From assembly GCF_000308555.1 (NCBI RefSeq), contig NZ_BAFY01000177.1, positions 1-34,296 on the forward strand: 34,296 nt of DNA, read 5' to 3'. The position numbers and the translations under genes are program-made. The notes beneath the pieces were generated by a model. The model made no database searches, was not told where the DNA came from, and saw only the letters and a program-made list of their open reading frames with translations. The number at the start of each line of letters is the position of its first letter. The first letter of the stretch is position 1. Below are positions 8,606-16,841 of the stretch, piece after piece. Source of the DNA: Nocardia cyriacigeorgica NBRC 100375 (GTDB taxonomy: Bacteria; Actinomycetota; Actinomycetes; Mycobacteriales; Mycobacteriaceae).

Positions 8606-9099
8606 GCGCGACCGATTCCGAGCCGCCGGGCCCAGCGCCCCATCAGCTGGGACATCTTCGAGGGGAGCGCGTCCGGTTGCGGCACGGTCACCGGACGCAC
8701 CCGCCCGTTGTGAATGGCGGTGATCCGCCAGCCTTCAGACGTGCGCACCAGGACCACCGTCTGCCGGGAGAGCCTGCGCTCGGGCAACCGGGACCGCCAC
8801 GGCATCAGCACCGAGCCGGTGCCGTGCAGGATCGCCACGTCCTCGGTGACGTAGCGAATCGATTCCACCTCGCCGACCAGGGCGGACCCGGCCAGCACTC
8901 CCCGGAAGAGTTTGTCGTGGTTGTGCTGGTGCTCGGCGCGGCCGCGGGCCCGGGTGCCGTCATAGGCGACGTAGTCGGAATCCTCGGTGAACAGCGCGCC
9001 GAACGCGACGGCGTCGTTGTCGGTCCAGGCCTGTTTGAAGTCGTCGAACAGCGCCAGGATCGCGGTGTCGTCGGCGGTGCGGGTGAGGCTGTCGGTCAT
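8587..9099 (-). CDS. SnoaL-like / SgcJ-EcaC family protein (NTF2 fold)
   Basis: The 170-residue protein matches the SgcJ/EcaC, DUF4440-like group of NTF2-fold proteins: DDFKQAWTDNDAVAFGALFTED at the N-terminus and TVVLVRTSEGWRITAIHNGR in the C-terminal sheet. It has an extra basic tail of about 30 residues (MGRWARRLGIGRAQ). Members are small enzymes or ligand-binding proteins of varied or unknown function. The start is ATG at 9099. It is divergent from a MarR regulator across a 59-bp gap that holds a palindrome, so it is the most likely regulated target. A -10 candidate on its strand is TATCGT (complement of 9139-9144). Its stop lies inside the convergent crotonase gene. Confidence 0.82.
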   Translation of the reverse strand: MTDSLTRTADDTAILALFDDFKQAWTDNDAVAFGALFTEDSDYVAYDGTRARGRAEHQHNHDKLFRGVLAGSALVGEVESIRYVTEDVAILHGTGSVLMPWRSRLPERRLSRQTVVLVRTSEGWRITAIHNGRVRPVTVPQPDALPSKMSQLMGRWARRLGIGRAQASPR

Positions 9100-9118
9100 G
9101 GCGGTGCATCCCCGCTAT

Positions 9119-9166
9119 CGTTTCGATGTTCGAAACGTACGATAACAGAAAGCTTCGAATGTCGAA
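9119..9166. promoter_or_regulatory. Twin MarR operators and divergent promoter
   Basis: Two related palindromes flank a divergent promoter. The first, CGTTTCGATGTTCGAAACG (9119-9137), has 8-bp perfect arms around a 3-base centre. The second, TTCGA-ATG-TCGAA (9154-9166), has 5-bp arms around the same-sized centre and includes the MarR start codon. Between them lies TACGAT (9138-9143), a -10 for the MarR gene, and on the other strand TATCGT, a -10 for the SnoaL-like gene. Operators on both sides of the -10 fit autorepression and repression of the divergent gene. The symmetry is direct; binding by the adjacent MarR protein is inferred. Confidence 0.72.
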
Positions 9167-9626
9167 AGAAGAGCTGATCGGCGCGATCGGCCATCACTTG
9201 CGGTTGCTCCAGCAGAGCTTCGACACCTTCGACGAGGCGGTTGCCGCACGCCTTGGTCTCAATCGCACAGATTTGCGGTGCCTGGACCTGGTCCTCGAAC
9301 GCGGGCCCATCGCGGCAGGAGAGCTGAGCAGTGCCTTACGACTCAGCCCCGCCGCGACGACAACGGTCATCGATCGACTGGTCCGCGCCGGATTCGCCAC
9401 CCGCGCACAGGACCCGGGCAACCGCAGGCGGGTGCTGGTCACCGCGACCGACGCCGCCCATGCGGTCGACGCGGAGATCTTCCGGCCTGTCGGCATAGCG
9501 GGCGCGCGCGCCCTGAGCCGCTACGACGACGACGCGCTCACGGTCATCGTGGATTTTCTGCGCACAGCCCTCGAGGTCCATCGGGAACAGACCCGGCTGT
9601 TGGCCGAACCGGATGCGCCGGACTGA
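9159..9626 (+). CDS. MarR-family transcriptional regulator
   Basis: The 155-residue protein has the MarR winged helix: LNRTDLRCLDLVLERGPIAA leads to the recognition helix LSPAATTTVIDRLVRAG and the wing AQDPGNRRRVLVTAT. Flanking helices would form the dimer interface. I chose ATG 9159 (MSKEELIG) because it follows the TACGAT -10 and an AGAAAG site; ATG 9126 lies upstream of that -10, inside the operator palindrome. The targets are probably itself and the divergent SnoaL-like gene. The ligand is unknown. It ends 3 bp before the stop of the convergent alpha/beta hydrolase. Confidence 0.9.
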   Translation: MSKEELIGAIGHHLRLLQQSFDTFDEAVAARLGLNRTDLRCLDLVLERGPIAAGELSSALRLSPAATTTVIDRLVRAGFATRAQDPGNRRRVLVTATDAAHAVDAEIFRPVGIAGARALSRYDDDALTVIVDFLRTALEVHREQTRLLAEPDAPD

Positions 9627-9629
9627 GAT

Positions 9630-10493
9630 TCAGTCGTTCAACGTGAGGATGAACTCGGCGACGGCGTCGGTGAAGGCATCGTTGTCGTCGCCTGCCGCGG
9701 TGTGCGCTGCTCCGCCGATCTCGACCATCCGCGCGTGCGGCACGAGCTCCTGGAAGGCCGCGGCCCCTTCGGCGCTGACCACATCCGATTGCAATCCGCG
9801 TACCAGCAGCACCGGAATGGTGAGCGTGCGCGCTACTTCTTCCATCCGGCCGGTGATCTCGGACGGGTCCTCGGCGCGATCGGCGAGCATATCCGGATCC
9901 CAATGCCAGTACCAGCGGCCGTCGCGCTCACGCAGATTGCGACGCAGGCCGTCGGTGTTGTCCGGCCGCGGACGGTGCGGCATGTACTCGGCGACCGCGT
10001 CGGCCACCTCGTCGAGGCTGTCGAAGCCGTCGCGATGCTTGCCGAGGAAATCCAGCACCCGCTGCACACCCTCCGGCTCGGGCCGGGTGACGATATCGAC
10101 CAGCACCAGCGCGCTGATCTGGTCCCCGCCGGGCACCGCGGTGGCGAGCAAGCCGGTGATTCCGCCCATGCTGGCACCGACCACCACGGCCGGACCGCCG
10201 AGTTGGCCGAGTACCTCGATCAGGTCCTCGACCATGGTTTCACGCCGGTAATCGCGCTGGGCCGACCACTGACTGTCGCCGTGCCCACGCGCGTCGAGAG
10301 TGATCACCCGCATCCCGGTGGCGGCCAGCTTGGCGCCGGTCTGCTTCCACGAGTGCCGGGTCTGCCCGCCGCCGTGCAAGAACACCACGAGCGGGCCGTC
10401 GGCGGGCCCGTACTGGTCGGCAGCGAGTTCGATCCCGCCCGAACCGCGCAAGCGCAGCCGGACGGGATCGACGAGATTGTTCGCACTACTCAC
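9630..10493 (-). CDS. Alpha/beta hydrolase
   Basis: The 287-residue hydrolase has an oxyanion-hole HGGGQ (residues 40-44), the nucleophile elbow GASMGG with Ser108, a probable acid in RGLQSD and a C-terminal His in GGAAHTAAGD. It resembles soluble epoxide-hydrolase or lactonase-like members; the substrate is unknown. The frame is open to an ATG at 10592, but that extension would overrun the neighbouring secreted-peptide gene and has no fold similarity. GTG 10493 (SSANNLVDPVRL) begins the conserved part and has a -10-like GATCCT 6 bases upstream, so a leaderless start is plausible. The gene is convergent with marR. Confidence 0.87.
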   Translation of the reverse strand: MSSANNLVDPVRLRLRGSGGIELAADQYGPADGPLVVFLHGGGQTRHSWKQTGAKLAATGMRVITLDARGHGDSQWSAQRDYRRETMVEDLIEVLGQLGGPAVVVGASMGGITGLLATAVPGGDQISALVLVDIVTRPEPEGVQRVLDFLGKHRDGFDSLDEVADAVAEYMPHRPRPDNTDGLRRNLRERDGRWYWHWDPDMLADRAEDPSEITGRMEEVARTLTIPVLLVRGLQSDVVSAEGAAAFQELVPHARMVEIGGAAHTAAGDDNDAFTDAVAEFILTLND

Positions 10494-10558
10494 GATCTGA
10501 GGATCGCACAGCCGTCTCGAAGCGCCGGCGCGAACCCCCAGGAATATTGGAACGGGTT

Positions 10559-10798
10559 TCAGCAGCCCAACGTTCCGGTGAAGATCACGCAAGCGAACTT
10601 GGCGTGCACCGTCGCCGAAATGGTGGACGATCCGGACGAGGTGTACTGCTCGGAGACCTGCGCGGTGCTGGTCTCGGTGGCCGGTTCCAGCGCCAGCGGC
10701 GCCGCACCGGCACTGGCCGCACCGGCGGCGAGCGCGGCACCGACGGCCAGGGTGGCGGTGGTGCCGCGTACGACGCTACGGACGGTTCTGGTCTGCAT
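10559..10798 (-). CDS. Small secreted protein with a C-terminal cysteine pair
   Basis: The 79-residue product begins with a clear Sec signal: MQTRTVRSVVR, then a hydrophobic core LAVGAALAAGAA and an ASA site, with probable cleavage after residue 30. The mature part of about 49 residues is rich in Ser and Thr and ends FACVIFTGTLGC, so C70 and C79 (the final residue) could form a disulfide. GAGGAG lies 8 bases before ATG 10798, which supports real translation. It follows ung by 38 bp on the same strand. I do not recognise a family; it is probably a cell-envelope or extracellular peptide. Confidence 0.72.
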   Translation of the reverse strand: MQTRTVRSVVRGTTATLAVGAALAAGAASAGAAPLALEPATETSTAQVSEQYTSSGSSTISATVHAKFACVIFTGTLGC

Positions 10799-10836
10799 GT
10801 CTCTAGCTCCTCACTTGTTTCCAATCGACGCCCGGT

Positions 10837-11520
10837 TCAGGGCAGACGCCAATCCACCGGTTCGGCTCCCAGCTCGTCGAGCAGCTCGTTCAGCCGCGAG
10901 AACGGCCGGGAACCGAAGAAGCCGCGCGACGCCGACAACGGCGACGGGTGCGCGGATTCGATATAGGGCACCTCGGCCTCGGCCAGGGCCGGCTTCAGGG
11001 TCTGGGCGTCGCGTCCCCACAGGATCGCCACCAGCGGCTCGTCCCGCGCGACGAGCGCACGGATGGCCTGCTCGGTGACGATCTCCCACCCCTTGCCGCG
11101 ATGGGAGGCCGGCTGGCCGGGCGACACCGTCAGCACCCGGTTCAGCAGCAAGACTCCCTGATCCGACCAGGGGCTCAGGTCACCGCACGAAGGTGTCGGA
11201 TGGCCGAGATCTTTGCTGTACTCGGCGAAGATATTGGCCAGGCTGCGCGGAATCGGCGAGACATCCGGCGCGACGGAGAAACTCAATCCCATCGGATGCC
11301 CGGGTGTCGGGTAGGGGTCTTGGCCGACGATCAGCACGCGCACCGCGTCGAACGGACGCTGGAAGGCGCGCAGCACGTTCTCACCCGCGGGCAGGTAACC
11401 GCGTCCGGCGGCGTTCTCCGCGCGCAGGAAATCGCCCATGGCGGAGATCTGATCCGACACCGGTTCCAGTGCCTTCGCCCAACCCGGATCCACGACTTCC
11501 GACAGTGGTTTCGCGCCCAT
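10837..11520 (-). CDS. ung: Uracil-DNA glycosylase (family 1)
   Basis: Ung removes uracil from DNA at the start of base-excision repair. The 227-residue protein carries the catalytic water-activating motif GQDPY (residues 66-70, D68) and the [10 protein letters not shown] loop with H191, both diagnostic of family 1. Length is typical. The start is ATG 11520, 11 bp after the thiL stop, so it is probably the second gene of a thiL-ung operon, an arrangement also known in mycobacteria. Confidence 0.97.
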   Translation of the reverse strand: MGAKPLSEVVDPGWAKALEPVSDQISAMGDFLRAENAAGRGYLPAGENVLRAFQRPFDAVRVLIVGQDPYPTPGHPMGLSFSVAPDVSPIPRSLANIFAEYSKDLGHPTPSCGDLSPWSDQGVLLLNRVLTVSPGQPASHRGKGWEIVTEQAIRALVARDEPLVAILWGRDAQTLKPALAEAEVPYIESAHPSPLSASRGFFGSRPFSRLNELLDELGAEPVDWRLP

Positions 11521-11531
11521 GACCGGACAAC

Positions 11532-12509
11532 CTATCGCGATCCTGGCCGCTGTGCCGAGTCCGCCCCGGCGAACGATTCCCAGCCGCCCCGTCCGGTCGG
11601 CCGCACACCGTCGATGGTGACGCCCTGACCAGCACCGACCTCGCCGATTCTGGTCCAGCCCGCGGGCAGTTCGGTCCCGGCGGGCCAGGCCGCGGCGAAG
11701 GCGTGATCCTCACCGCCGGTCAGAATCCATTGGGCCGCATCGGCATCCAATGCGGCGGCCAACTCGACGAGGTGCGGGTCGGTGAGCGCGGCCGCACGCA
11801 GGTCGATGGCGACCTGCGAGGCGGCGGCGATATGACCGAGGTCGGCCAGCAGTCCGTCGGAGACGTCGGTGAGCGCGTTCGGGGCCACCCCCGCCGCCAT
11901 CGCGTCGAGCACGGCACGGTAGGGCGGACGCGGAACCCTGTGTGCGGCAACCGCTTCGGCGAACTCGTCGCGCTCCCCCGCATCCGCAAGCAACGCCGCC
12001 AATCCCGCGGCCGACCAACCGAGCCGCCCGGCCACCGCGATCACATCGCCGTCGCGCGCCCCACTGCGCAGCACCGGTTCGGGCCCGATGGGATCGCCGA
12101 ACGCCGTCACCGAAATCACCAGATGCGAATCGCGCACCAGGTCTCCGCCCGCGATGGAACCGCCGCTGACCGCCGCTTCGTCCCACAGGCCGTCGGCCAG
12201 GCCGTCGATCAGCGCGAGCGGAGTATCACCCGGACAGCCGAGCGCGACGACGAACGCGGTCGGCACCGCGCCCATCGCGACGACATCGGCAGCGTTCTGG
12301 GCGATGGCCTTACGGCCGATCTCGTACGGACTCGACCAGTCCAGCCGGAAATGGCGATCCTGCACCAGCATGTCGGTGGTGACCACGAACCGCGCACGCG
12401 GCGCGGCCAGCAGTGCGGCATCGTCACCAGGGCCGAGCAGTACCGCGGGCGCCTGGGTGCGTCCGGTGTTGATGCGCTCGATCAGGCCGAACTCGCCGAG
12501 TTCGGCCAC
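11532..12509 (-). CDS. thiL: Thiamine-monophosphate kinase
   Basis: ThiL phosphorylates thiamine monophosphate to the active cofactor thiamine pyrophosphate. The 325-residue protein has the expected ATP/Mg motifs: [42 protein letters not shown] and [12 protein letters not shown] 12509 gives an N-terminus ([13 protein letters not shown]) of normal family length, but no Shine-Dalgarno site precedes it. A good site (AAAGGA, complement of 12543-12548) lies 6 bases before an in-frame ATC at 12536-12534, nine codons upstream. The true start is therefore uncertain. The gene is divergent from the DUF3515 gene; the 233-bp spacer holds no other supported gene. Confidence 0.95.
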   Translation of the reverse strand: MAELGEFGLIERINTGRTQAPAVLLGPGDDAALLAAPRARFVVTTDMLVQDRHFRLDWSSPYEIGRKAIAQNAADVVAMGAVPTAFVVALGCPGDTPLALIDGLADGLWDEAAVSGGSIAGGDLVRDSHLVISVTAFGDPIGPEPVLRSGARDGDVIAVAGRLGWSAAGLAALLADAGERDEFAEAVAAHRVPRPPYRAVLDAMAAGVAPNALTDVSDGLLADLGHIAAASQVAIDLRAAALTDPHLVELAAALDADAAQWILTGGEDHAFAAAWPAGTELPAGWTRIGEVGAGQGVTIDGVRPTGRGGWESFAGADSAQRPGSR

Positions 12510-12742
12510 GGTCCGCGGCGGCGTACTGCTGCTGATGGTCGATCCTTTCCGTGACCGGATCCACGCTGGTCGACGCGGGCGCGCCGCCGAGGCGGATTCG
12601 CCCCGACGGTACCCTGTGCACGGGCTATCGGGTTACCGCCCGGTATCGCGAGCTGTCCGGATCGCCCGGCAGCGCCGCGTCGGCCGCCCGACCATGGCAC
12701 AGCCGGTAACCAGCAGTGAGACCAGGAAGGATCGGTGCGCGA

Positions 12743-13555
12743 ATGGCGAGCACGCCGGACGACGGTTCCGCCGAATCACCCGACAAGGCCGGCGAACCGA
12801 CGACGTCTGCCGAGCCCGGCGGGAGCGAACAGGCGAGCGCACCGGACGCGAGTATGGCATCGGATGAAACGGCGGCCGACGAAACCGCGTCTGCTGAGAA
12901 ATCCGCCGCGGCCGATGAATCCGCCGCCGCCGAACCCCGCACGAACAAAGGCTCCGCCGACACCACCGAGTCCGACACCGACGAGCCCGACACCGACGAG
13001 CCTGCCGCCGAAACACGCGGCTCCGGCTACCCGCCCGCGCTCATCGCGACAGCCGTCGCACTCCCGGTAGCTCTGGTGATCGCGGTGCTGGTCGCCGCGA
13101 TCATGGCCCGCAATATGCCGGTCGAACGCGAACCGCTGGTGCTCGGCCCGGTTCCCGCGCCCGCCGCCGACAGCGAAGCCTGCGCGACGCTGCTGCCGGC
13201 TCTCCCCGCCGACCTGGGTGAGTTCACCAAGTCCACGCTGGTCGAACCCGCTCCTCCGGCCACCCGCGCCTGGCAGCGGCCCGACGGCGGCGAGCCGATC
13301 GTGCTGCGCTGCGGCCTCGACCGGCCGCTGGAATTCAACCGCGCCTCCCCCATCCAGATGGTGAATGGGGTGCAGTGGTTCGAGATCCCCGATCCGGATG
13401 CCGACGCCAGCACCTGGTTCGCCGTGGACCGCGCCACCTACATCGCGCTGACGATTCCGGGCGGTTCGGGACCGACCCCGCTGCAGGAAGTATCGGACAC
13501 GATCACGGCGAATCTGCCCGCCCAGCCGCTGGATCCGGGTCCGCTGCCCAACTGA
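12743..13555 (+). CDS. DUF3515 membrane-anchored protein with acidic disordered N-tail
   Basis: The 270-residue protein has three parts. Residues 1-95 are Ala/Glu/Asp/Ser-rich low complexity with an acidic TDEPDTDEP stretch. One transmembrane helix follows (PPALIATAVALPVALVIAVL onward). Then comes an extracytoplasmic DUF3515 domain containing LLPALPADLGEF and the CATLL/LRCGL cysteines, which could form a disulfide. DUF3515 proteins are widespread in actinobacteria, the M. tuberculosis homologue in this position being Rv2980; their function is not known. ATG 12743 follows AGGAAGG by 12 bases. Position next to ddl and gpsA may hint at an envelope role, but that is only association. Confidence 0.85.
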   Translation: MASTPDDGSAESPDKAGEPTTSAEPGGSEQASAPDASMASDETAADETASAEKSAAADESAAAEPRTNKGSADTTESDTDEPDTDEPAAETRGSGYPPALIATAVALPVALVIAVLVAAIMARNMPVEREPLVLGPVPAPAADSEACATLLPALPADLGEFTKSTLVEPAPPATRAWQRPDGGEPIVLRCGLDRPLEFNRASPIQMVNGVQWFEIPDPDADASTWFAVDRATYIALTIPGGSGPTPLQEVSDTITANLPAQPLDPGPLPN

Positions 13556-13564
13556 GCCGCCCGC

Positions 13565-13867
13565 TCAGTCCTTGCGCAGCGTCGCTTTCCCGGAACGCAG
13601 ATCGACGCCGACGTCGCCGGGTGCGCCCTCGCCCGCGTCTTCCCGGTACATCAGCACCATCTGCTGCTGTTCGAATTGGTGCTGCCGTCCGGCGGCGAAG
13701 ACCGCGTCGAACTGTTCCAGTCCGATGGCGCCCGCGCTGCGGCCGTCGTCGTCACCACGCATCCACGGCAGCGCTGTTCGACCGGTGATCTTCCGGTACA
13801 TCACGTCCCCGAAGGCGACCACGATGATGAGCAGGGCGAGTCCGGGGATGGTCATGGCCATCAGCAT
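13565..13867 (-). CDS. Small membrane protein, DUF6191-like
   Basis: The 100-residue protein has one N-terminal membrane segment (TIPGLALLIIVVAFGDVMY) and a soluble tail with ALPWMRGDDDG, LEQFDAVFAAGRQHQFEQQQ and a GAPGDVGVDLRSG end. This resembles the DUF6191 family of actinobacteria, of unknown function. ATG 13867 has no ribosome site, but TACCCT (complement of 13875-13880) lies 7 bases upstream, a good leaderless -10. ATG 13861 is an alternative start. It lies 39 bp downstream of ddl on the same strand and is convergent with the DUF3515 gene, 9 bp away. Confidence 0.75.
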   Translation of the reverse strand: MLMAMTIPGLALLIIVVAFGDVMYRKITGRTALPWMRGDDDGRSAGAIGLEQFDAVFAAGRQHQFEQQQMVLMYREDAGEGAPGDVGVDLRSGKATLRKD

Positions 13868-13906
13868 GGGATCGAGGGTACGCGCGCCCAGCGCGGTCCG
13901 GTGTAC

Positions 13907-15004
<1,098 letters not shown>

Positions 15005-15047
15005 GCACGGAACCGTACCCGTTGCGGGGCCGGGTACACGCGCCGGA

Positions 15048-16043
15048 CTACTCCGGTTTGATCCGTCGGCCCAGCAATTTGCCGACCGCCTCCGGCACCG
15101 GCATTCCCTCGTGACAGACCTGGTGCACCGCGTTGGTCAGCGGCATCTCCACATCGTGCGCGGCGGCCAGCGCCCGCACCGATGTGCACGACTTCACACC
15201 CTCGGCGACCTGGCCATGAGTCGCTTCCTGGGCGGCCTGCATGGATCCGCCCGCACCCAGGACATGACCGAAGGAGCGGTTGCGCGACAGCGGGGAGGTG
15301 CAGGTTGCCACCAGATCGCCGACGCCGGCCAAACCTGCCAGCGTGACCGGTTCGGCACCGAGCGCGACGCCGAGCCGGATGATCTCGGCCAGGCCCCTGG
15401 TGATGAGGCTGGCGATGGAGTTGTCGCCCAAGCCCATCCCCGCGGCGATACCGCAGGCGAGGGCGATGACGTTCTTGCAGGCCCCGCCGATTTCGCAGCC
15501 GACGACGTCGGTGTTGGTGTAGGGCCGGAAGTATCCGGTGGCGCAGGCCTGCTGGACCGCGACCGCACGATCGGCGTCGCTGCATGCCACCACGGTCGCC
15601 GCGGGCTGTCCGGCGGCGATCTCCCTGGCCAGGTTCGGGCCCGACAGCACCGCGACCCGGCTCGGCTCGGCGCCGGTGACTTCGGAGATCACCTCACTCA
15701 TCCGCAGCAGCGTTCCGGTCTCGATGCCCTTGGCCAGGCTCAGCAGTGTGGTGCCCGGACCGATGGCGGGCTCGAACACCTCGAGATTGGCGCGCAGCGA
15801 TTGCGAGGGCACGGCGAGCACGATCAGTTCGGCGCCGTCGAGGGCGACGTGGAAATCGTCGGTGGCGCGCACCGGCGGCAGCTGGATTCCGGGCAGGTAG
15901 TCCGGGTTGCGGTGTTCGCTGTCGAGCGTCTGCGCCACCTCGGACCGGCGCGCCCAGATGGTGACCTCCGATCCCGCGTCCGCCAACACCTTCGCGAATG
16001 CGGTACCCCACGATCCCGCACCAAGCACTGCCGCCCTCGTCAT
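15048..16043 (-). CDS. gpsA: Glycerol-3-phosphate dehydrogenase [NAD(P)+]
   Basis: GpsA reduces dihydroxyacetone phosphate to sn-glycerol-3-phosphate for phospholipid synthesis. The 331-residue protein starts with the NAD(P) fold [14 protein letters not shown] and contains [11 protein letters not shown] and [17 protein letters not shown], whose lysine is catalytic, then [18 protein letters not shown] chose ATG 16043 because the dinucleotide fold begins there; the longer open frame upstream overlaps fbiD antisense. CATATT (complement of 16050-16055) sits 6 bases before the start, suggesting a leaderless transcript. This is the gpdA2-equivalent position of M. tuberculosis. Divergent from fbiD across 31 bp. 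Confidence 0.96.
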   Translation of the reverse strand: MTRAAVLGAGSWGTAFAKVLADAGSEVTIWARRSEVAQTLDSEHRNPDYLPGIQLPPVRATDDFHVALDGAELIVLAVPSQSLRANLEVFEPAIGPGTTLLSLAKGIETGTLLRMSEVISEVTGAEPSRVAVLSGPNLAREIAAGQPAATVVACSDADRAVAVQQACATGYFRPYTNTDVVGCEIGGACKNVIALACGIAAGMGLGDNSIASLITRGLAEIIRLGVALGAEPVTLAGLAGVGDLVATCTSPLSRNRSFGHVLGAGGSMQAAQEATHGQVAEGVKSCTSVRALAAAHDVEMPLTNAVHQVCHEGMPVPEAVGKLLGRRIKPE

Positions 16044-16074
16044 CAGCCCAATATGCCATGGAAAGATCGGGGCC
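16044..16074. promoter_or_regulatory. 31-bp divergent gpsA/fbiD promoter
   Basis: Only 31 bp separate the two divergent start codons. CATATT (complement of 16050-16055) lies 6 bases from the gpsA ATG, and AAAGAT (16062-16067) lies 7 bases from the fbiD ATG. Both look like -10 hexamers of leaderless transcripts. The two -35 regions would then fall inside the opposite coding sequences. Confidence 0.5.
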
Positions 16075-16770
16075 ATGCGTTCGCACACCGTGCACGCCGT
16101 GATCGCGGTGAAGAGTCTCGATCGTGCCAAGTCCCGCCTGGCCGATCGCCTGCCGCCGCGCGAACGCGCGGGTCTGGTGCTGGCCATGTTCACCGACACC
16201 GTGCGCGCGGCGACGGCGGTCGCACAGCTCTCCTCGATCACCGTGGTCACCCCGGATCCGGCCGTCGCCGACCGGGCGGGCAGGCTCGGCGCGCTCGTGC
16301 ACCCCGAACCCATGCCCGGCTCCGGCGGTCCCGACGATCCCGACGGGCTCAACTCGGCCTTGCGTGCGGCGGGCGATGCGCTGCGGCATCGGCACGGCCC
16401 GGTCGATCTGCTGGCCTTGCAGGCGGATCTGCCCGCGCTGCGCCCCGGCGAACTCGCCGACATGCTCGCCCGCGCACCTCGCGACGCCCGCTCGGTGGTG
16501 GTCGATCACGCTGGCACCGGCACCGCCGCCTTGCTGGCTCGCGCCGCCGTGTCGCTCGATCCGGCTTTCGGCCCGGGGTCGGCGCACCGGCATATCGCCG
16601 CGGGCGCGGTGCGGCTCGACGGTGATTGGCCGGGCCTGCGTCTGGACGTCGACACCGCCGCCGATCTCGACCGCGCCATCGCTCTCGGCACCGGCGCCGC
16701 GACCGGCTCGGTGCTGCACGACATCGGCTGGTCCGGCCGTGTTCACGCGCCGGTCCCGCACGTGTGCTAG
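16075..16770 (+). CDS. fbiD: Phosphoenolpyruvate guanylyltransferase (F420 biosynthesis)
   Basis: FbiD (CofC family) activates phosphoenolpyruvate with GTP to give the precursor that FbiA joins to the deazaflavin in coenzyme F420 synthesis. The 231-residue nucleotidyltransferase shows [18 protein letters not shown] at the N-terminus, then [21 protein letters not shown] and [15 protein letters not shown], followed by [11 protein letters not shown] and [14 protein letters not shown]. All are family landmarks. The neighbours gpsA and ppk match the fbiD (Rv2983) locus of M. tuberculosis. ATG 16075 is the start. An F420-type PPOX protein is encoded at 23979, so the cofactor is likely used in this organism. 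Confidence 0.95.
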   Translation: MRSHTVHAVIAVKSLDRAKSRLADRLPPRERAGLVLAMFTDTVRAATAVAQLSSITVVTPDPAVADRAGRLGALVHPEPMPGSGGPDDPDGLNSALRAAGDALRHRHGPVDLLALQADLPALRPGELADMLARAPRDARSVVVDHAGTGTAALLARAAVSLDPAFGPGSAHRHIAAGAVRLDGDWPGLRLDVDTAADLDRAIALGTGAATGSVLHDIGWSGRVHAPVPHVC

Positions 16771-16841
16771 CCGGTCGCCACGGCGGGGTGATTCGCGTGG
16801 CAATCACGGTGTCAGGCTGCACACCGCCCGGTTTGTAAGGG

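Noticed and set aside
9119..10493. Toxin-antitoxin or phage-defence module
   Set aside because: MarR, SnoaL-like and hydrolase genes show no toxin or defence domains; the operators fit simple MarR control.
12631..12711. GGTTACCG ... CGGTAACC inverted repeat between thiL and the DUF3515 gene
   Set aside because: 8-bp arms separated by 65 bases; likely chance in this GC-rich spacer.
16044..16463. N-terminal extension of gpsA
   Set aside because: The extension is antisense to fbiD and does not match the GpsA family, which begins at the nucleotide-binding fold.
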